A DNA stretch of 64,000 nucleotides from assembly GCA_041558415.1 (NCBI GenBank), contig JBFFEY010000008.1, positions 1 to 64,000 of the forward strand. Direction: 5' to 3'. The stretch comes from SG8-39 sp041558415 (GTDB lineage Bacteria; Pseudomonadota; Gammaproteobacteria; Burkholderiales; SG8-39). The notes beneath the pieces are model-generated. The model saw nothing but the letters and a program-made list of their open reading frames with translations. It was not told where the DNA came from and did not search any database. The stretch's first letter is position 1, and each line of letters begins with the position of its first letter. This document shows positions 8,780 through 16,355 of this stretch, piece by piece. The translations under genes and the position numbers were made by a program.

Positions 8780-10222
8780 ATGGTGCGCAACGAAGAACGG
8801 GCAGGCGCGCCGCCGGCGGCGCCGGCAGCGCCGCAGACGGCGGACACCGCCGTCATGAATCAGCCGCTTTACGTCGCGGCGGACAAGATCTATCCGCGCG
8901 CGGTGCACGGCTGGTTCGCCACCTGGCGCTGGGCGCTGGTCTGGCTCACGCAAGTGATCTTCTACGGCGGCCCCTGGCTGAGCTGGAACGACCGTCAGGC
9001 GGTGCTGTTCGACATCGCGCAGCGCAAGTTCTACATCTTCGGCCTGGTGTTCTGGCCGCAGGACGTCATCTACCTGACGGTTCTGCTGGTGATCTCGGCG
9101 CTGAGCCTGTTCCTGTTCACCGCCGTCGCGGGGCGCCTGTGGTGCGGCTACGCCTGCCCGCAGACCGTCTACACCGAGGTCTTTCTCTGGATCGAGCGCC
9201 TGATCGAAGGCGACCGCAACCGGCGCATCCGGCTCGACCGCGGTGACTGGAATGCGCGCAAGCTCGGCCTCAAGGCCGCCAAGCACGGCGTCTGGGTCGC
9301 CCTCGCGCTGTGGACCGGGTTCACCTTCGTCGGCTACTTCACCCCGATCCGCGCGCTGGGCCACTCGCTGCTCGCCCTCGAGACCGGCCCCTGGGCGACC
9401 TTCTGGATCCTGTTCTACGGCTTCGCCACCTATGGCAACGCCGGCTGGATGCGCGAGCAGGTGTGCACGTACATGTGCCCCTACGCGCGTTTCCAGAGCG
9501 CGATGTTCGACCGCGACACGCTGATCATCACCTACGACGGCGCGCGCGGCGAGCCGCGCGGCGGTCGCGCCCGCGGGCGCGACAGGGGCGGGCTCGGCGA
9601 CTGCGTCGACTGCGGCATCTGCGTGCAGGTCTGCCCGACCGGCATCGACATCCGCGAGGGCCTGCAATACGAGTGCATCGGCTGCGCCGCCTGCATCGAC
9701 GGCTGCGACCAGGTCATGGACAAGATGGGCTACGCGCGCGGTCTGATCCGCTACTCGACCCAGCATGCGCTCGACAACAAGCTCGGCGTGCGCGAGATGT
9801 GGCGCCGCGTGTTCCGGCCGCGCATCCTGGTCTACAGCGCGGTGCTGTGGACGATCATCGTCGCTGCGGTGATTGCGCTTGTGGTGCGCGTCCCGCTCAA
9901 GGTCGACATCCTCCGCGATCGCGCGGCGATCGCGCGCGAGGTCGCAGGCGGACAGATTGAAAACGTCTACCGCGTGCAGCTGATGAACACGCAGGAGATG
10001 CCGCGCCGCTTCCGGCTGCGCCCCGAGGGCCTGCCGAGCCTGACGCTGGTCGGCGAGCAGACGCTCGAGGTGCCGGGCGCCTCGGCGCGCCTCGTGCCGG
10101 TCAAGCTGCGTGTGCGGCCATCCGAGGTGCCGGCCGGCAAGCACGCAATCGCCCTCGTGGTGCAGGCCGAGGACGACGCCGCGGTCGCGGTGCGCGAGAA
10201 AACCATCTTTATCGTGAGATGA
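8780..10222 (+). CDS. ccoG: CcoG/RdxA/FixG copper-reducing Fe-S protein for cbb3 assembly
   Basis: 480 residues with several membrane segments in the N-terminal half, a WCGYACPQTVYTE motif, and two cysteine clusters (CVDCGICVQVCP and CIGCAACIDGCD) for 4Fe-4S centres, then a C-terminal Ig-like periplasmic domain. CcoG is known to act in copper handling during CuB assembly. The chosen ATG has no clear ribosome-binding site; MNQPLY (8855) is an alternative start. Follows ccoP by 36 bp. Confidence 0.93.
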   Translation: MVRNEERAGAPPAAPAAPQTADTAVMNQPLYVAADKIYPRAVHGWFATWRWALVWLTQVIFYGGPWLSWNDRQAVLFDIAQRKFYIFGLVFWPQDVIYLTVLLVISALSLFLFTAVAGRLWCGYACPQTVYTEVFLWIERLIEGDRNRRIRLDRGDWNARKLGLKAAKHGVWVALALWTGFTFVGYFTPIRALGHSLLALETGPWATFWILFYGFATYGNAGWMREQVCTYMCPYARFQSAMFDRDTLIITYDGARGEPRGGRARGRDRGGLGDCVDCGICVQVCPTGIDIREGLQYECIGCAACIDGCDQVMDKMGYARGLIRYSTQHALDNKLGVREMWRRVFRPRILVYSAVLWTIIVAAVIALVVRVPLKVDILRDRAAIAREVAGGQIENVYRVQLMNTQEMPRRFRLRPEGLPSLTLVGEQTLEVPGASARLVPVKLRVRPSEVPAGKHAIALVVQAEDDAAVAVREKTIFIVR

Positions 10223-10226
10223 TGCG

Positions 10227-10751
10227 ATGACGACTGCGGAGCAGCTTTTGAGCGACCGACCCTGGTACCGCGAGCCCTGGCCCTGGATCCTGATGGCGGG
10301 ACCGGCGGCCGTGGTCGTCGCCGGCCTCGTGACCGTCTGGCTCGCCGTGTCGAGCGCCGACGGTCTGGTAGCGGAGGACTATTACAAGCAGGGGCTCGCC
10401 ATCAATCGCGTCATCGAGCGCGAGCAGGCCGCGCAGCGCCTTGGCCTCGCCGCGCGCTTGGAGCCTGCCGACGGCCGGCTGCGGGTGCGCCTGGACGGGG
10501 CGCTGCAGACGCCGCCGCCGGCGATCTTCGTGCAGCTCGCGCATGCCACGCGCGCCGGCCACGACCAGCGGCTGCGCCTGGCCCGGGCCGCTGACGGCCG
10601 TTACGAGGCGGCGCTGCCGCCGCTTCCGCCCGGACGCTGGCGTGTGTCGATCGAGGATCCGCAGGCGCGCTGGCGCCTTGCCGGCAGCTGGTCCGGCGCA
10701 CTGCAACCGTTCATCCTCGGCGCAGCGGCCGCGGCCGCGCGGGCGCGTTGA
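10227..10751 (+). CDS. ccoH: FixH/CcoH family cbb3 oxidase assembly protein
   Basis: 174 residues with one N-terminal transmembrane helix (WILMAGPAAVVVAGLVTVWLAV) followed by the family stretch ADGLVAEDYYKQGLAIN and a periplasmic beta-rich domain. CcoH takes part in maturation and stability of the cbb3 complex. It starts 4 bp after ccoG, in the usual ccoG-ccoH order. The expected next genes, ccoI and ccoS, are not there. Confidence 0.9.
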   Translation: MTTAEQLLSDRPWYREPWPWILMAGPAAVVVAGLVTVWLAVSSADGLVAEDYYKQGLAINRVIEREQAAQRLGLAARLEPADGRLRVRLDGALQTPPPAIFVQLAHATRAGHDQRLRLARAADGRYEAALPPLPPGRWRVSIEDPQARWRLAGSWSGALQPFILGAAAAAARAR

Positions 10752-10773
10752 GGCAAGCGAGGAGGGCAGGGCG

Positions 10774-11004
10774 ATGAAGCGCGCGATCTGGATCCTTTGG
10801 CCGTCGTTCATTGTCGCCGGCATCGGCGAGATCATCTTTTTCACCGTATTCGATCCTCAGGAGCTGTACCTGTTCGGCGAACCGACCACGCTCAGCCGCC
10901 TCGGCGTGTATTCGATCGGGTTCTTCCTGTGCTGGGGCTTTGCCGCAGCCTCGAGCGCGCTGACCTGCTTCCTGCAGCGCACGCCGAAGGAGGTCAATCG
11001 TTGA
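10774..11004 (+). CDS. Small two-helix membrane protein in the cco cluster
   Basis: 76 residues with a clear ribosome-binding site (ggagggcagg) just before the ATG. Two hydrophobic segments are visible: about residues 5-25 (ILWPSFIVAGIGEIIFFTVF) and 43-66 (LGVYSIGFFLCWGFAAASSALTCF), separated by a loop with DPQELYLFG. It occupies the place of ccoI/ccoS but is not CcoS, which is shorter with one helix and an acidic tail. Position suggests a role linked to the oxidase; function unknown. Confidence 0.8.
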   Translation: MKRAIWILWPSFIVAGIGEIIFFTVFDPQELYLFGEPTTLSRLGVYSIGFFLCWGFAAASSALTCFLQRTPKEVNR

Positions 11005-11053
11005 TCTCGATCAGATCGGCCGTCACGGCCGGGACCAAGATGGTGCTGCAAGC

Positions 11054-11344
11054 ATGCGCGCGATTGGCCTCGCCCTGACGCTCACGCTCGCCGCAGGCAG
11101 CGCGGCGGGACAGGGTGCGCCTGACCCCGCGCGCGGCAAGTCGCTCTACGAAACGCACTGCGGAGGCTGCCACTACGCGCGGTTGCACGAGCGCCCGCGC
11201 GAGCGATCGCTGGTGCACTCGCTTGCCGAGCTGCGCAGCGAAGTGGCGCGACGCGCGGCCCTGACCGGGCGCCCGTTCACGCTGGATGATCTCGATGACA
11301 TCGCCGAGTACCTCAACCAGTCGTACTACGGCCTGAAAAAATAG
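11054..11344 (+). CDS. Small periplasmic cytochrome c
   Basis: 96 residues with a signal peptide (MRAIGLALTLTLAAGSAAG) and one heme site C36-GG-CH40 after LYETH. The C-terminal half is short, and no clear distal Met ligand of the usual class I type is seen; the lack of Met after the heme site suggests His or another sixth ligand. Located after the cco genes, so possibly an electron carrier or sensor for the oxidase. Confidence 0.8.
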   Translation: MRAIGLALTLTLAAGSAAGQGAPDPARGKSLYETHCGGCHYARLHERPRERSLVHSLAELRSEVARRAALTGRPFTLDDLDDIAEYLNQSYYGLKK

Positions 11345-11351
11345 GGGCCGC

Positions 11352-12758
11352 GTGCGGCTGACCTTTCTCGGCGCGGCCGGCGAGGTCACCGGCTCCTGCT
11401 ATCTCGTCGACACCGGCCAGCTCAAGTTCCTGATCGACTGCGGGCTGTTTCAGGGCGGCGGACGCGGGCGCGCGGGCGCCGCGCCGCGCAATCGCCGCTT
11501 CGGCTTCGACCCCTCGGAAATCGCCTTCGTGCTGCTGTCGCACGCGCACATCGACCATTCCGGCCTGATCCCGCGCCTGGTGGCGCTCGGCTTTCGCGGC
11601 GCCGTGTACGCCACGCGCGCCACGGTCGACCTGCTCGAGGTAATGCTGCCCGACAGCGGCTACCTGCAGGAGAAGGAGGTGGAACGCGAGAACCGCGGCC
11701 GCTTCCGGCGCGGGCGCGGGCGCGAGCTTGCGCCGCTCTACACCGTGCAGCAGGCGCGCGACAGCCTGCGGCAGCTGCTGCCGGTCGATTACGACGCCGA
11801 GGTCCGCCCGCACGAGACGCTGCGCTGCCGCTTTCGCGACGCCGGCCACATCCTCGGCTCGTCGATCCTCGACATCCGCGTGCGCGGCAACGGCCGCGAG
11901 CGGCGCATCGTGTTTTCCGGCGACCTCGGTCAGCCGGGACATCCGATCGTGCGTGACCCGACGCCGATCGACGGCGCCGACCTGCTGCTGGTCGAGTCGA
12001 CGTACGGCGATCGCAACCATCGCGACCGCGACGCGACGCTCGAAGAGTTCGCCGGTGCGCTCGAGGCGACGCTCGAACGCGGCAAGGGGAACGTCGTCAT
12101 CCCGGCGTTCGCGGTGGGGCGCACGCAGGACATTCTCTACGTAATGTCCGAATTCTGCCGCAGCGGGCGGGTGTGCCCGTCCCGGGTCTACGTGGATTCG
12201 CCGATGGCGCTCGCCGCAACCCGCATCACGCTCGAGCACCCCGAACTGCACGACCGCGAGACCGCGCGCCTTACCGGCTGGCTGCAGGACAAGCAGGGCA
12301 AAACGGACATCCGCTTTACCGAGGATGTCGAGGACTCCAAGCGCATCAACGCGATTCGCGCCGGTGCGGTGATTCTGTCGGCGAGCGGCATGTGCGAGGG
12401 CGGGCGCATCAAGTACCACCTCAAGTACAACCTGCCGCGCAAGGAATGCGCCATCGTGTTCGTCGGCTTCCAGGCCGCCGGCACGCTCGGGCGGCGCATC
12501 GTCGATGGTGCGAAGACGGTGCGCATTTTCGGCGAGACCGTCGCGGTGCGCGCGCGTATCTACACCATCGGCGGCCTGTCGGCGCACGCCGACCAGGCGG
12601 CGCTGCTCGGCTGGCTCGGCAAGTTCCGCACGCCGCCCGGCGCCACCTGGGTGGTGCACGGCGAGCCGCTTGCCGCGCAAGCGCTGCACGCGCGCATTCG
12701 CGAGGACCTGCGCTGGCCGGTCGAGGTTGCGAGCGCCGAGCAGACGATCGAATTTTGA
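11352..12758 (+). CDS. MBL-fold/beta-CASP RNA-processing exonuclease-like protein (Ysh1 type)
   Basis: 468 residues. The zinc-binding motif HAHIDH is at residues 64-69, with further metal ligands in GDLG and the beta-CASP part (SGMCEGGRIKYHLK, GLSAHADQ). This is the bacterial branch of the CPSF73/Ysh1 mRNA 3'-end nuclease family, predicted to be a cytoplasmic RNase. A GTG start with aggggcc upstream was used; it begins 7 bp after the cytochrome gene. Confidence 0.9.
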   Translation: MRLTFLGAAGEVTGSCYLVDTGQLKFLIDCGLFQGGGRGRAGAAPRNRRFGFDPSEIAFVLLSHAHIDHSGLIPRLVALGFRGAVYATRATVDLLEVMLPDSGYLQEKEVERENRGRFRRGRGRELAPLYTVQQARDSLRQLLPVDYDAEVRPHETLRCRFRDAGHILGSSILDIRVRGNGRERRIVFSGDLGQPGHPIVRDPTPIDGADLLLVESTYGDRNHRDRDATLEEFAGALEATLERGKGNVVIPAFAVGRTQDILYVMSEFCRSGRVCPSRVYVDSPMALAATRITLEHPELHDRETARLTGWLQDKQGKTDIRFTEDVEDSKRINAIRAGAVILSASGMCEGGRIKYHLKYNLPRKECAIVFVGFQAAGTLGRRIVDGAKTVRIFGETVAVRARIYTIGGLSAHADQAALLGWLGKFRTPPGATWVVHGEPLAAQALHARIREDLRWPVEVASAEQTIEF

Positions 12759-12763
12759 AACGA

Positions 12764-12777
12764 GGGGCTTTCGCCCC
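12764..12777. terminator. Hairpin between convergent MBL nuclease and fnr genes
   Basis: GGGGC-TTTC-GCCCC, a 5-bp GC stem with a 4-nt loop in the 76-bp gap between two convergent genes. There is no proper T-run on either strand, so it may be only a weak bidirectional terminator. Confidence 0.4.
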
Positions 12778-12834
12778 CCGCTTCTTGCCCAACTTCCGAC
12801 AGAAATGCGGACCGGACGGACCGGCGACGCGAAT

Positions 12835-13611
12835 CTAGTGCTTGCCGCCGAGCACCTGCTCGAGACCGTCGATGTTCGTGATGCGCACGTGCTTTTGCTG
12901 CACCTCGATCAGGCCGTCTTCTTGGAACTTCGAGAACAGGCGGCTCACCGTCTCGAGCTTGAGGCCGAGGTAGCTGCCGATCTCCTCGCGCGTCATGCGC
13001 AGATGGAAGTCCGACGGCGAGTAGCCGCGGCGCATGAAGCGCTTCGACAAGTTCAGCAGAAACACCGCGAGGCGTTCCTCGGCGCGCATCGAGCCGAGCA
13101 GCATCATCACGCCGTGGTCACGCACGATTTCGCGCGACAGCACGCAGTGCAGATGGCGCTGCAGGGTGGGAATCTCGCGGCCGAGTTCCTCGACCAGCGA
13201 GAACGGCAGCACGCAGACCTCGCAATCCTCGAGCGCCACCGCGTTGCCGTGATAGCTGCCGGTGCCGATGCCATCCATGCCAATCAATTCGCCCGGCATG
13301 TTGAAGCCGGTCACCTGTTCGCGGCCGTCCTCGTTGAGGATCGTGGTCTTGAAGAATCCGCTGCGCACCGCGTAGACCGAGTTGAACTCGTCGCCTGCGT
13401 TGAACAGCGCCTCGCCGCGACGCACGCGACGGCGCGCATACACCACCGTTTCGACGCGCGTCAGGTCCTCCGGCGCCAGCCCCTTGGGCAGGCAGAGCTC
13501 GCGCAGGTTGCAGCTCGAACAGGTCACTTCGAAGCGGCGCAGAGTGCCGTTGTCGGCGCTGCGCAATGGAACAACCTTCGAAGTCGGCCGGGCTGCGTTC
13601 GCTGTGCTCAT
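12835..13611 (-). CDS. fnr: FNR-type oxygen-sensing transcription regulator
   Basis: 258 residues. N-terminal cysteines C31-x2-C34-x5-C40 plus C133 match the four ligands of the oxygen-labile 4Fe-4S cluster in E. coli FNR. A CRP-like beta-roll, dimer helix and winged helix follow. The recognition helix LGLKLETVSRLF keeps the E..SR residues that read TTGAT half-sites. The ATG at 13611 is preferred because aggaggagaggaga-like purines precede it; an upstream TTG (13632) is in frame but poor. It lies 17 bp behind the receiver gene, so the two are probably one operon with an FNR-like site in front. Confidence 0.95.
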   Translation of the reverse strand: MSTANAARPTSKVVPLRSADNGTLRRFEVTCSSCNLRELCLPKGLAPEDLTRVETVVYARRRVRRGEALFNAGDEFNSVYAVRSGFFKTTILNEDGREQVTGFNMPGELIGMDGIGTGSYHGNAVALEDCEVCVLPFSLVEELGREIPTLQRHLHCVLSREIVRDHGVMMLLGSMRAEERLAVFLLNLSKRFMRRGYSPSDFHLRMTREEIGSYLGLKLETVSRLFSKFQEDGLIEVQQKHVRITNIDGLEQVLGGKH

Positions 13612-13628
13612 GGTTTCTCCTCTCCTGG

Positions 13629-14075
13629 TCAATGCAACTGCAATCCATTTATCCGGTCGGGCCGGACAGCGCGGGCGCGCGCCACGAGCGCGTCGCGCAC
13701 GCGTTCGAATTCAGTGCTCTTGTCGAAAAAGCCCTGCACGCCGAGCCGCTCGGCGGCGCGGCGATAAGGTTCCTCGGCGAAGTTGGTGAGCATGTAGACG
13801 TCGATCGCGTCGCGCTCGAGCCCCTGCCTGCGCAGGGCGCGCAGCACGTCGAGTCCGCTGCCGTCGGCGAGGCGCAGATCGAGCACTACGACGTCGGGCT
13901 GCGCGGCGAGGATGCCGCGGATCGCCTCCTGCGCCGTCGCGGCGAAGCCCACCGCCTGCGTCCCGGCGATATCCGCCAGCATGCTCTGCAGCCGCTCGCA
14001 GACGGCCGGCGAATCCTCGACCAGGTACACGCGCATCGCGGGAGCCATCTGCGGGGAGACTGCGGCGGGATTCAT
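13629..14075 (-). CDS. Stand-alone receiver (CheY-like) response regulator
   Basis: 148 residues consisting of one receiver domain with no output domain. Acidic pocket EDS, phosphoacceptor Asp in VVVLDLRLADGSG, a Thr in MLTN and a Lys in FFDKSTE are in place. The ATG at 14075 (MNPAAVSPQ) is preceded by ggggag; a GTG 30 bp upstream is possible. It sits directly upstream of fnr on the same strand and behind a weak FNR-like site. The partner kinase is probably the PAS kinase at 14919 or another one elsewhere. Confidence 0.85.
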   Translation of the reverse strand: MNPAAVSPQMAPAMRVYLVEDSPAVCERLQSMLADIAGTQAVGFAATAQEAIRGILAAQPDVVVLDLRLADGSGLDVLRALRRQGLERDAIDVYMLTNFAEEPYRRAAERLGVQGFFDKSTEFERVRDALVARARAVRPDRINGLQLH

Positions 14076-14143
14076 GGCTGCCAGTCTCCCCCTGCCCGCC
14101 GCCACTGGGTATCGGCGGCGCCTGATCCTAGGGCCAGAAAATT

Positions 14144-14157
14144 CTGACTTAGGTCAA
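14144..14157. promoter_or_regulatory. FNR-like site upstream of the receiver-fnr operon
   Basis: CTGACTTAGGTCAA shares the right half AGGTCAA with the sites before ccoN, hemN and uspA; the left half has one mismatch. Centred about 75 bp before the receiver ATG, suggesting FNR autoregulation. Confidence 0.5.
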
Positions 14158-14167
14158 AACGGCACGA

Positions 14168-14283
14168 TTGGGGTCAGACCCCTGTGGATAACTCCGAGCG
14201 CGCACGATGCAGTTATTACGATCGAAAACAGCGAGTTGCCATAGCGGTCTGCACGGGAGTTATCCACAGGGGTCTGACCCCAA
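14168..14283. repeat. Palindromic inverted-repeat element with two DnaA-box sequences
   Basis: The arms at 14168-14195 and 14256-14283 are perfect 28-bp inverted repeats around a 60-bp centre. Each arm contains the self-complementary core GGGGTCAGACCCC (or its complement) and the perfect DnaA-box sequence TTATCCACA (TGTGGATAA at 14183-14191 and TTATCCACA at 14260-14268). It lies between the LuxR-type regulator's stop and the receiver gene. The same core recurs at 55365-55426, so it is a dispersed REP- or MITE-like element. Confidence 0.85.
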
Positions 14284-14295
14284 AAAGCGGGACTC

Positions 14296-14922
14296 CTAAA
14301 GCAGGTCGTGTTCGATCGCGTAGCGCACCAGTTCGGCGGTGCTCGACAGGCCGAGCTTTTGCTGCACGCGCACTTTGTGCGTGCTCACGGTCTTCACCGA
14401 CAGGTGCAGCTGCTCGGCGATCTCGGTCGGTGTGCGGCCGCTGGCGAGCAGGCGGAATACTTCGAACTCGCGGTCCGAGAGCAGGCTGTGCGGCGGCAGG
14501 TCGGCGCCGCGCACGCTCGCCAGCAGGCTTGCCGCCGTGGCCTCGCTGATCGCCATGCCGCCGGCCGCGACCTTGCGCAGGGCCGAGACGAGCTGCTCTG
14601 CCGCGGCGTCCTTGGTGAGGTAGCCCGCTGCGCCGGCCTTCAGCGCGCGGGTGGCGTACTGCTGCTCGCCGTGCATCGACAGCACCAGGATGCGCAGCTT
14701 CGGCCGCTCGATGCGCAGGCGCCTGATGAGGTCGATGCCGGACAGACCCGGCATCGACAGATCGACCAGGGCGACGTCGAAATCCTGCGCGCGCACCCGC
14801 GCGAGCGCTTCGTCGCCGCTCGCCGCCTCGGCGGCGACCTCGATGCCGCTCGCCGCGCTGAGAATGCCTTTCAGGCCATCGCGTACCAGCTTGTGATCGT
14901 CGGCGACAAGGACGCGGATCAT
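14296..14922 (-). CDS. NarL/FixJ-family response regulator
   Basis: 208 residues: a receiver domain (acidic ADDHK, phosphoacceptor Asp in VALVDLSMPG, Lys in YLTKDAAAEQ) followed by a LuxR-type helix-turn-helix (LSDREFEVFRLLASGRTPTEIAEQLHLSVKTVSTHK, split here as LSDREFEV ... TPTEIAEQL ... KTVSTHK). It binds DNA when phosphorylated. Its start overlaps the end of the histidine kinase by 4 bp, so they form a two-component pair. Confidence 0.95.
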   Translation of the reverse strand: MIRVLVADDHKLVRDGLKGILSAASGIEVAAEAASGDEALARVRAQDFDVALVDLSMPGLSGIDLIRRLRIERPKLRILVLSMHGEQQYATRALKAGAAGYLTKDAAAEQLVSALRKVAAGGMAISEATAASLLASVRGADLPPHSLLSDREFEVFRLLASGRTPTEIAEQLHLSVKTVSTHKVRVQQKLGLSSTAELVRYAIEHDLL

Positions 14923-16268
14923 GTCGCCTGCTCCTCGCGGGCGCGCAGCGGCACGCGCAGCCGCAGCCGCGTGCCGCCGTGCGCGCCGCGGCCCAGCTCG
15001 AGCGTGCCGCCCAGGTAGCGCGCGCGCTCGCGCATGCCCTTGAGGCCGAGCGAGCGCGGCTTGGCGATGTCATTGGCGTCAATGCCGCGCCCGTCGTCCT
15101 CGACCTCGAGGCAGACGCTGTCGCGCTCGACGCGCAGGGCGATCCACACGTGCTGCGCCTCGGCATGACGCCCGACGTTGGTGAGCGACTCCTGCAATGC
15201 CCGGTAGAGTGCGGTCGCCGCGCGGCGCGCGAGGGGCTCGAAGTCGGCTTCCGGCGCGATGTCCAGCGTGCACTCGACACCGGCGCGCCGCGCGAAGTCC
15301 TCCACCAGCCAGCTCGCCGCGTCCGCGAGGCCGAGATCATCGAGCATGAGCGGGCGCAGGTCGGCCGAGATGCGCCGCACCGAGCCGACCGTCTGATCGA
15401 GCACCGCATTCATCTGCTCGACCTTCTGCGCGGTCTCGGGCGCGGTCGCCGGCAGGCGCGCGCGCAGCCAGGCGACGTCCATCTTCAGCGCCGTGAGCAG
15501 CTGGCCGAGCTCGTCGTGCAGCTCGCGCGCGATCGAGGTCTTTTCCTCCTCGCGCGCCTCCAGCACGCGCGCCGAGAGCTCACGCAGCTCTTCCTGCTGC
15601 CGGCGCAGCGCGTCCTCAAAGGTCTTGCGGCGCGTGATGTCGCGCAGGATCACGGTGAAATAGCGCTGCGTGCCGGACACCGTCTGCGAAATGGACGCCT
15701 CGATCGGGAACTCGCTGCCGTCGGCGCGCAGCGCCCAGAGCACGCTCTGCTCGCCCATGCGCCGGGTCGTGGTCCCGGTGCGGCCGAAGGCCTCCACGTG
15801 CCGGCGATGCGCGTCGCGGAAGCGCGTCGGGATGAACTGGTCGAGCGGCGCACCGAGCGCGGTGCTGCGCGCGCAGCCGAAGGCCTGCTCGGTGGCCTGG
15901 TTGAACAGCACGATGCGCTGGCGCTCGTCCACCGTGACGATCGGGTCCATCGCTGTCTCGACGACGGCGGCGAGGCGCGTCGTCGCCTCGTCGAGCGCAT
16001 CGCGCATGCGCTCGGTTTCGGCGTCGACGCGCAGGCCGATGCGCACGAACACCACCGCCACCAGCACGAGCACGGCGAGATCGAACACGGCGTCGATCGC
16101 AACCAGCCAGGGTTGGTTCTCGCCGCCCACCAGCGTCGCGAGGTTGAGCAGCACCAGCGCCGAGGCGACGCCGAGGGCGACGGCGACCGTCGTCGGCGTG
16201 ACCCAGCGCGGCGCCCCTGCGGCATGCACTTGCCGCAAGGGCTTGTCGGATTCAGGGATGGCGGCCAC
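14919..16268 (-). CDS. PAS-domain sensor histidine kinase (NarX/DesK-type)
   Basis: 449 residues. Two transmembrane helices near residues 27-50 and 57-78 enclose a very short loop, so sensing is probably intramembrane or cytoplasmic. A PAS domain (about 95-215; DPIVTVDERQRIVLFNQATE) comes next, then a HisKA_3 dimerisation domain with the phospho-His in ARELHDELGQ and a HATPase domain (NVGRHAEAQ, DDGRGI, GLKGMRER). The partner is the NarL-type regulator overlapping its 3' end. The PAS domain shows no obvious heme or flavin signature; the signal may be redox. It is divergent from hemN with an FNR site between. Confidence 0.93.
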   Translation of the reverse strand: MAAIPESDKPLRQVHAAGAPRWVTPTTVAVALGVASALVLLNLATLVGGENQPWLVAIDAVFDLAVLVLVAVVFVRIGLRVDAETERMRDALDEATTRLAAVVETAMDPIVTVDERQRIVLFNQATEQAFGCARSTALGAPLDQFIPTRFRDAHRRHVEAFGRTGTTTRRMGEQSVLWALRADGSEFPIEASISQTVSGTQRYFTVILRDITRRKTFEDALRRQQEELRELSARVLEAREEEKTSIARELHDELGQLLTALKMDVAWLRARLPATAPETAQKVEQMNAVLDQTVGSVRRISADLRPLMLDDLGLADAASWLVEDFARRAGVECTLDIAPEADFEPLARRAATALYRALQESLTNVGRHAEAQHVWIALRVERDSVCLEVEDDGRGIDANDIAKPRSLGLKGMRERARYLGGTLELGRGAHGGTRLRLRVPLRAREEQAT

Positions 16269-16275
16269 GGCGGCT

Positions 16276-16289
16276 TTGACTCAGGTCAA
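16276..16289. promoter_or_regulatory. FNR-type operator between kinase gene and hemN
   Basis: TTGACTCAGGTCAA is a near-perfect palindrome of the FNR type, centred about 73 bp before the hemN ATG and only 7 bp before the divergent kinase start, so hemN is the likelier target. Confidence 0.75.
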
Positions 16290-16355
16290 GCACTTTGGCG
16301 CGTCGCCGCGTAGGGTGTCGGCTGTGGGCCGTGCGATCGGCCCCCGATTGCAACC

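Noticed and set aside
10774..11004. ccoS
   Set aside because: CcoS is about 40-60 residues with one helix and an acidic tail; this protein has two helices and no such tail.
14183..14268. Replication origin based on the two DnaA boxes
   Set aside because: Only two boxes, no dnaA or dnaN nearby and no AT-rich unwinding region; they are part of a repeated palindromic element.
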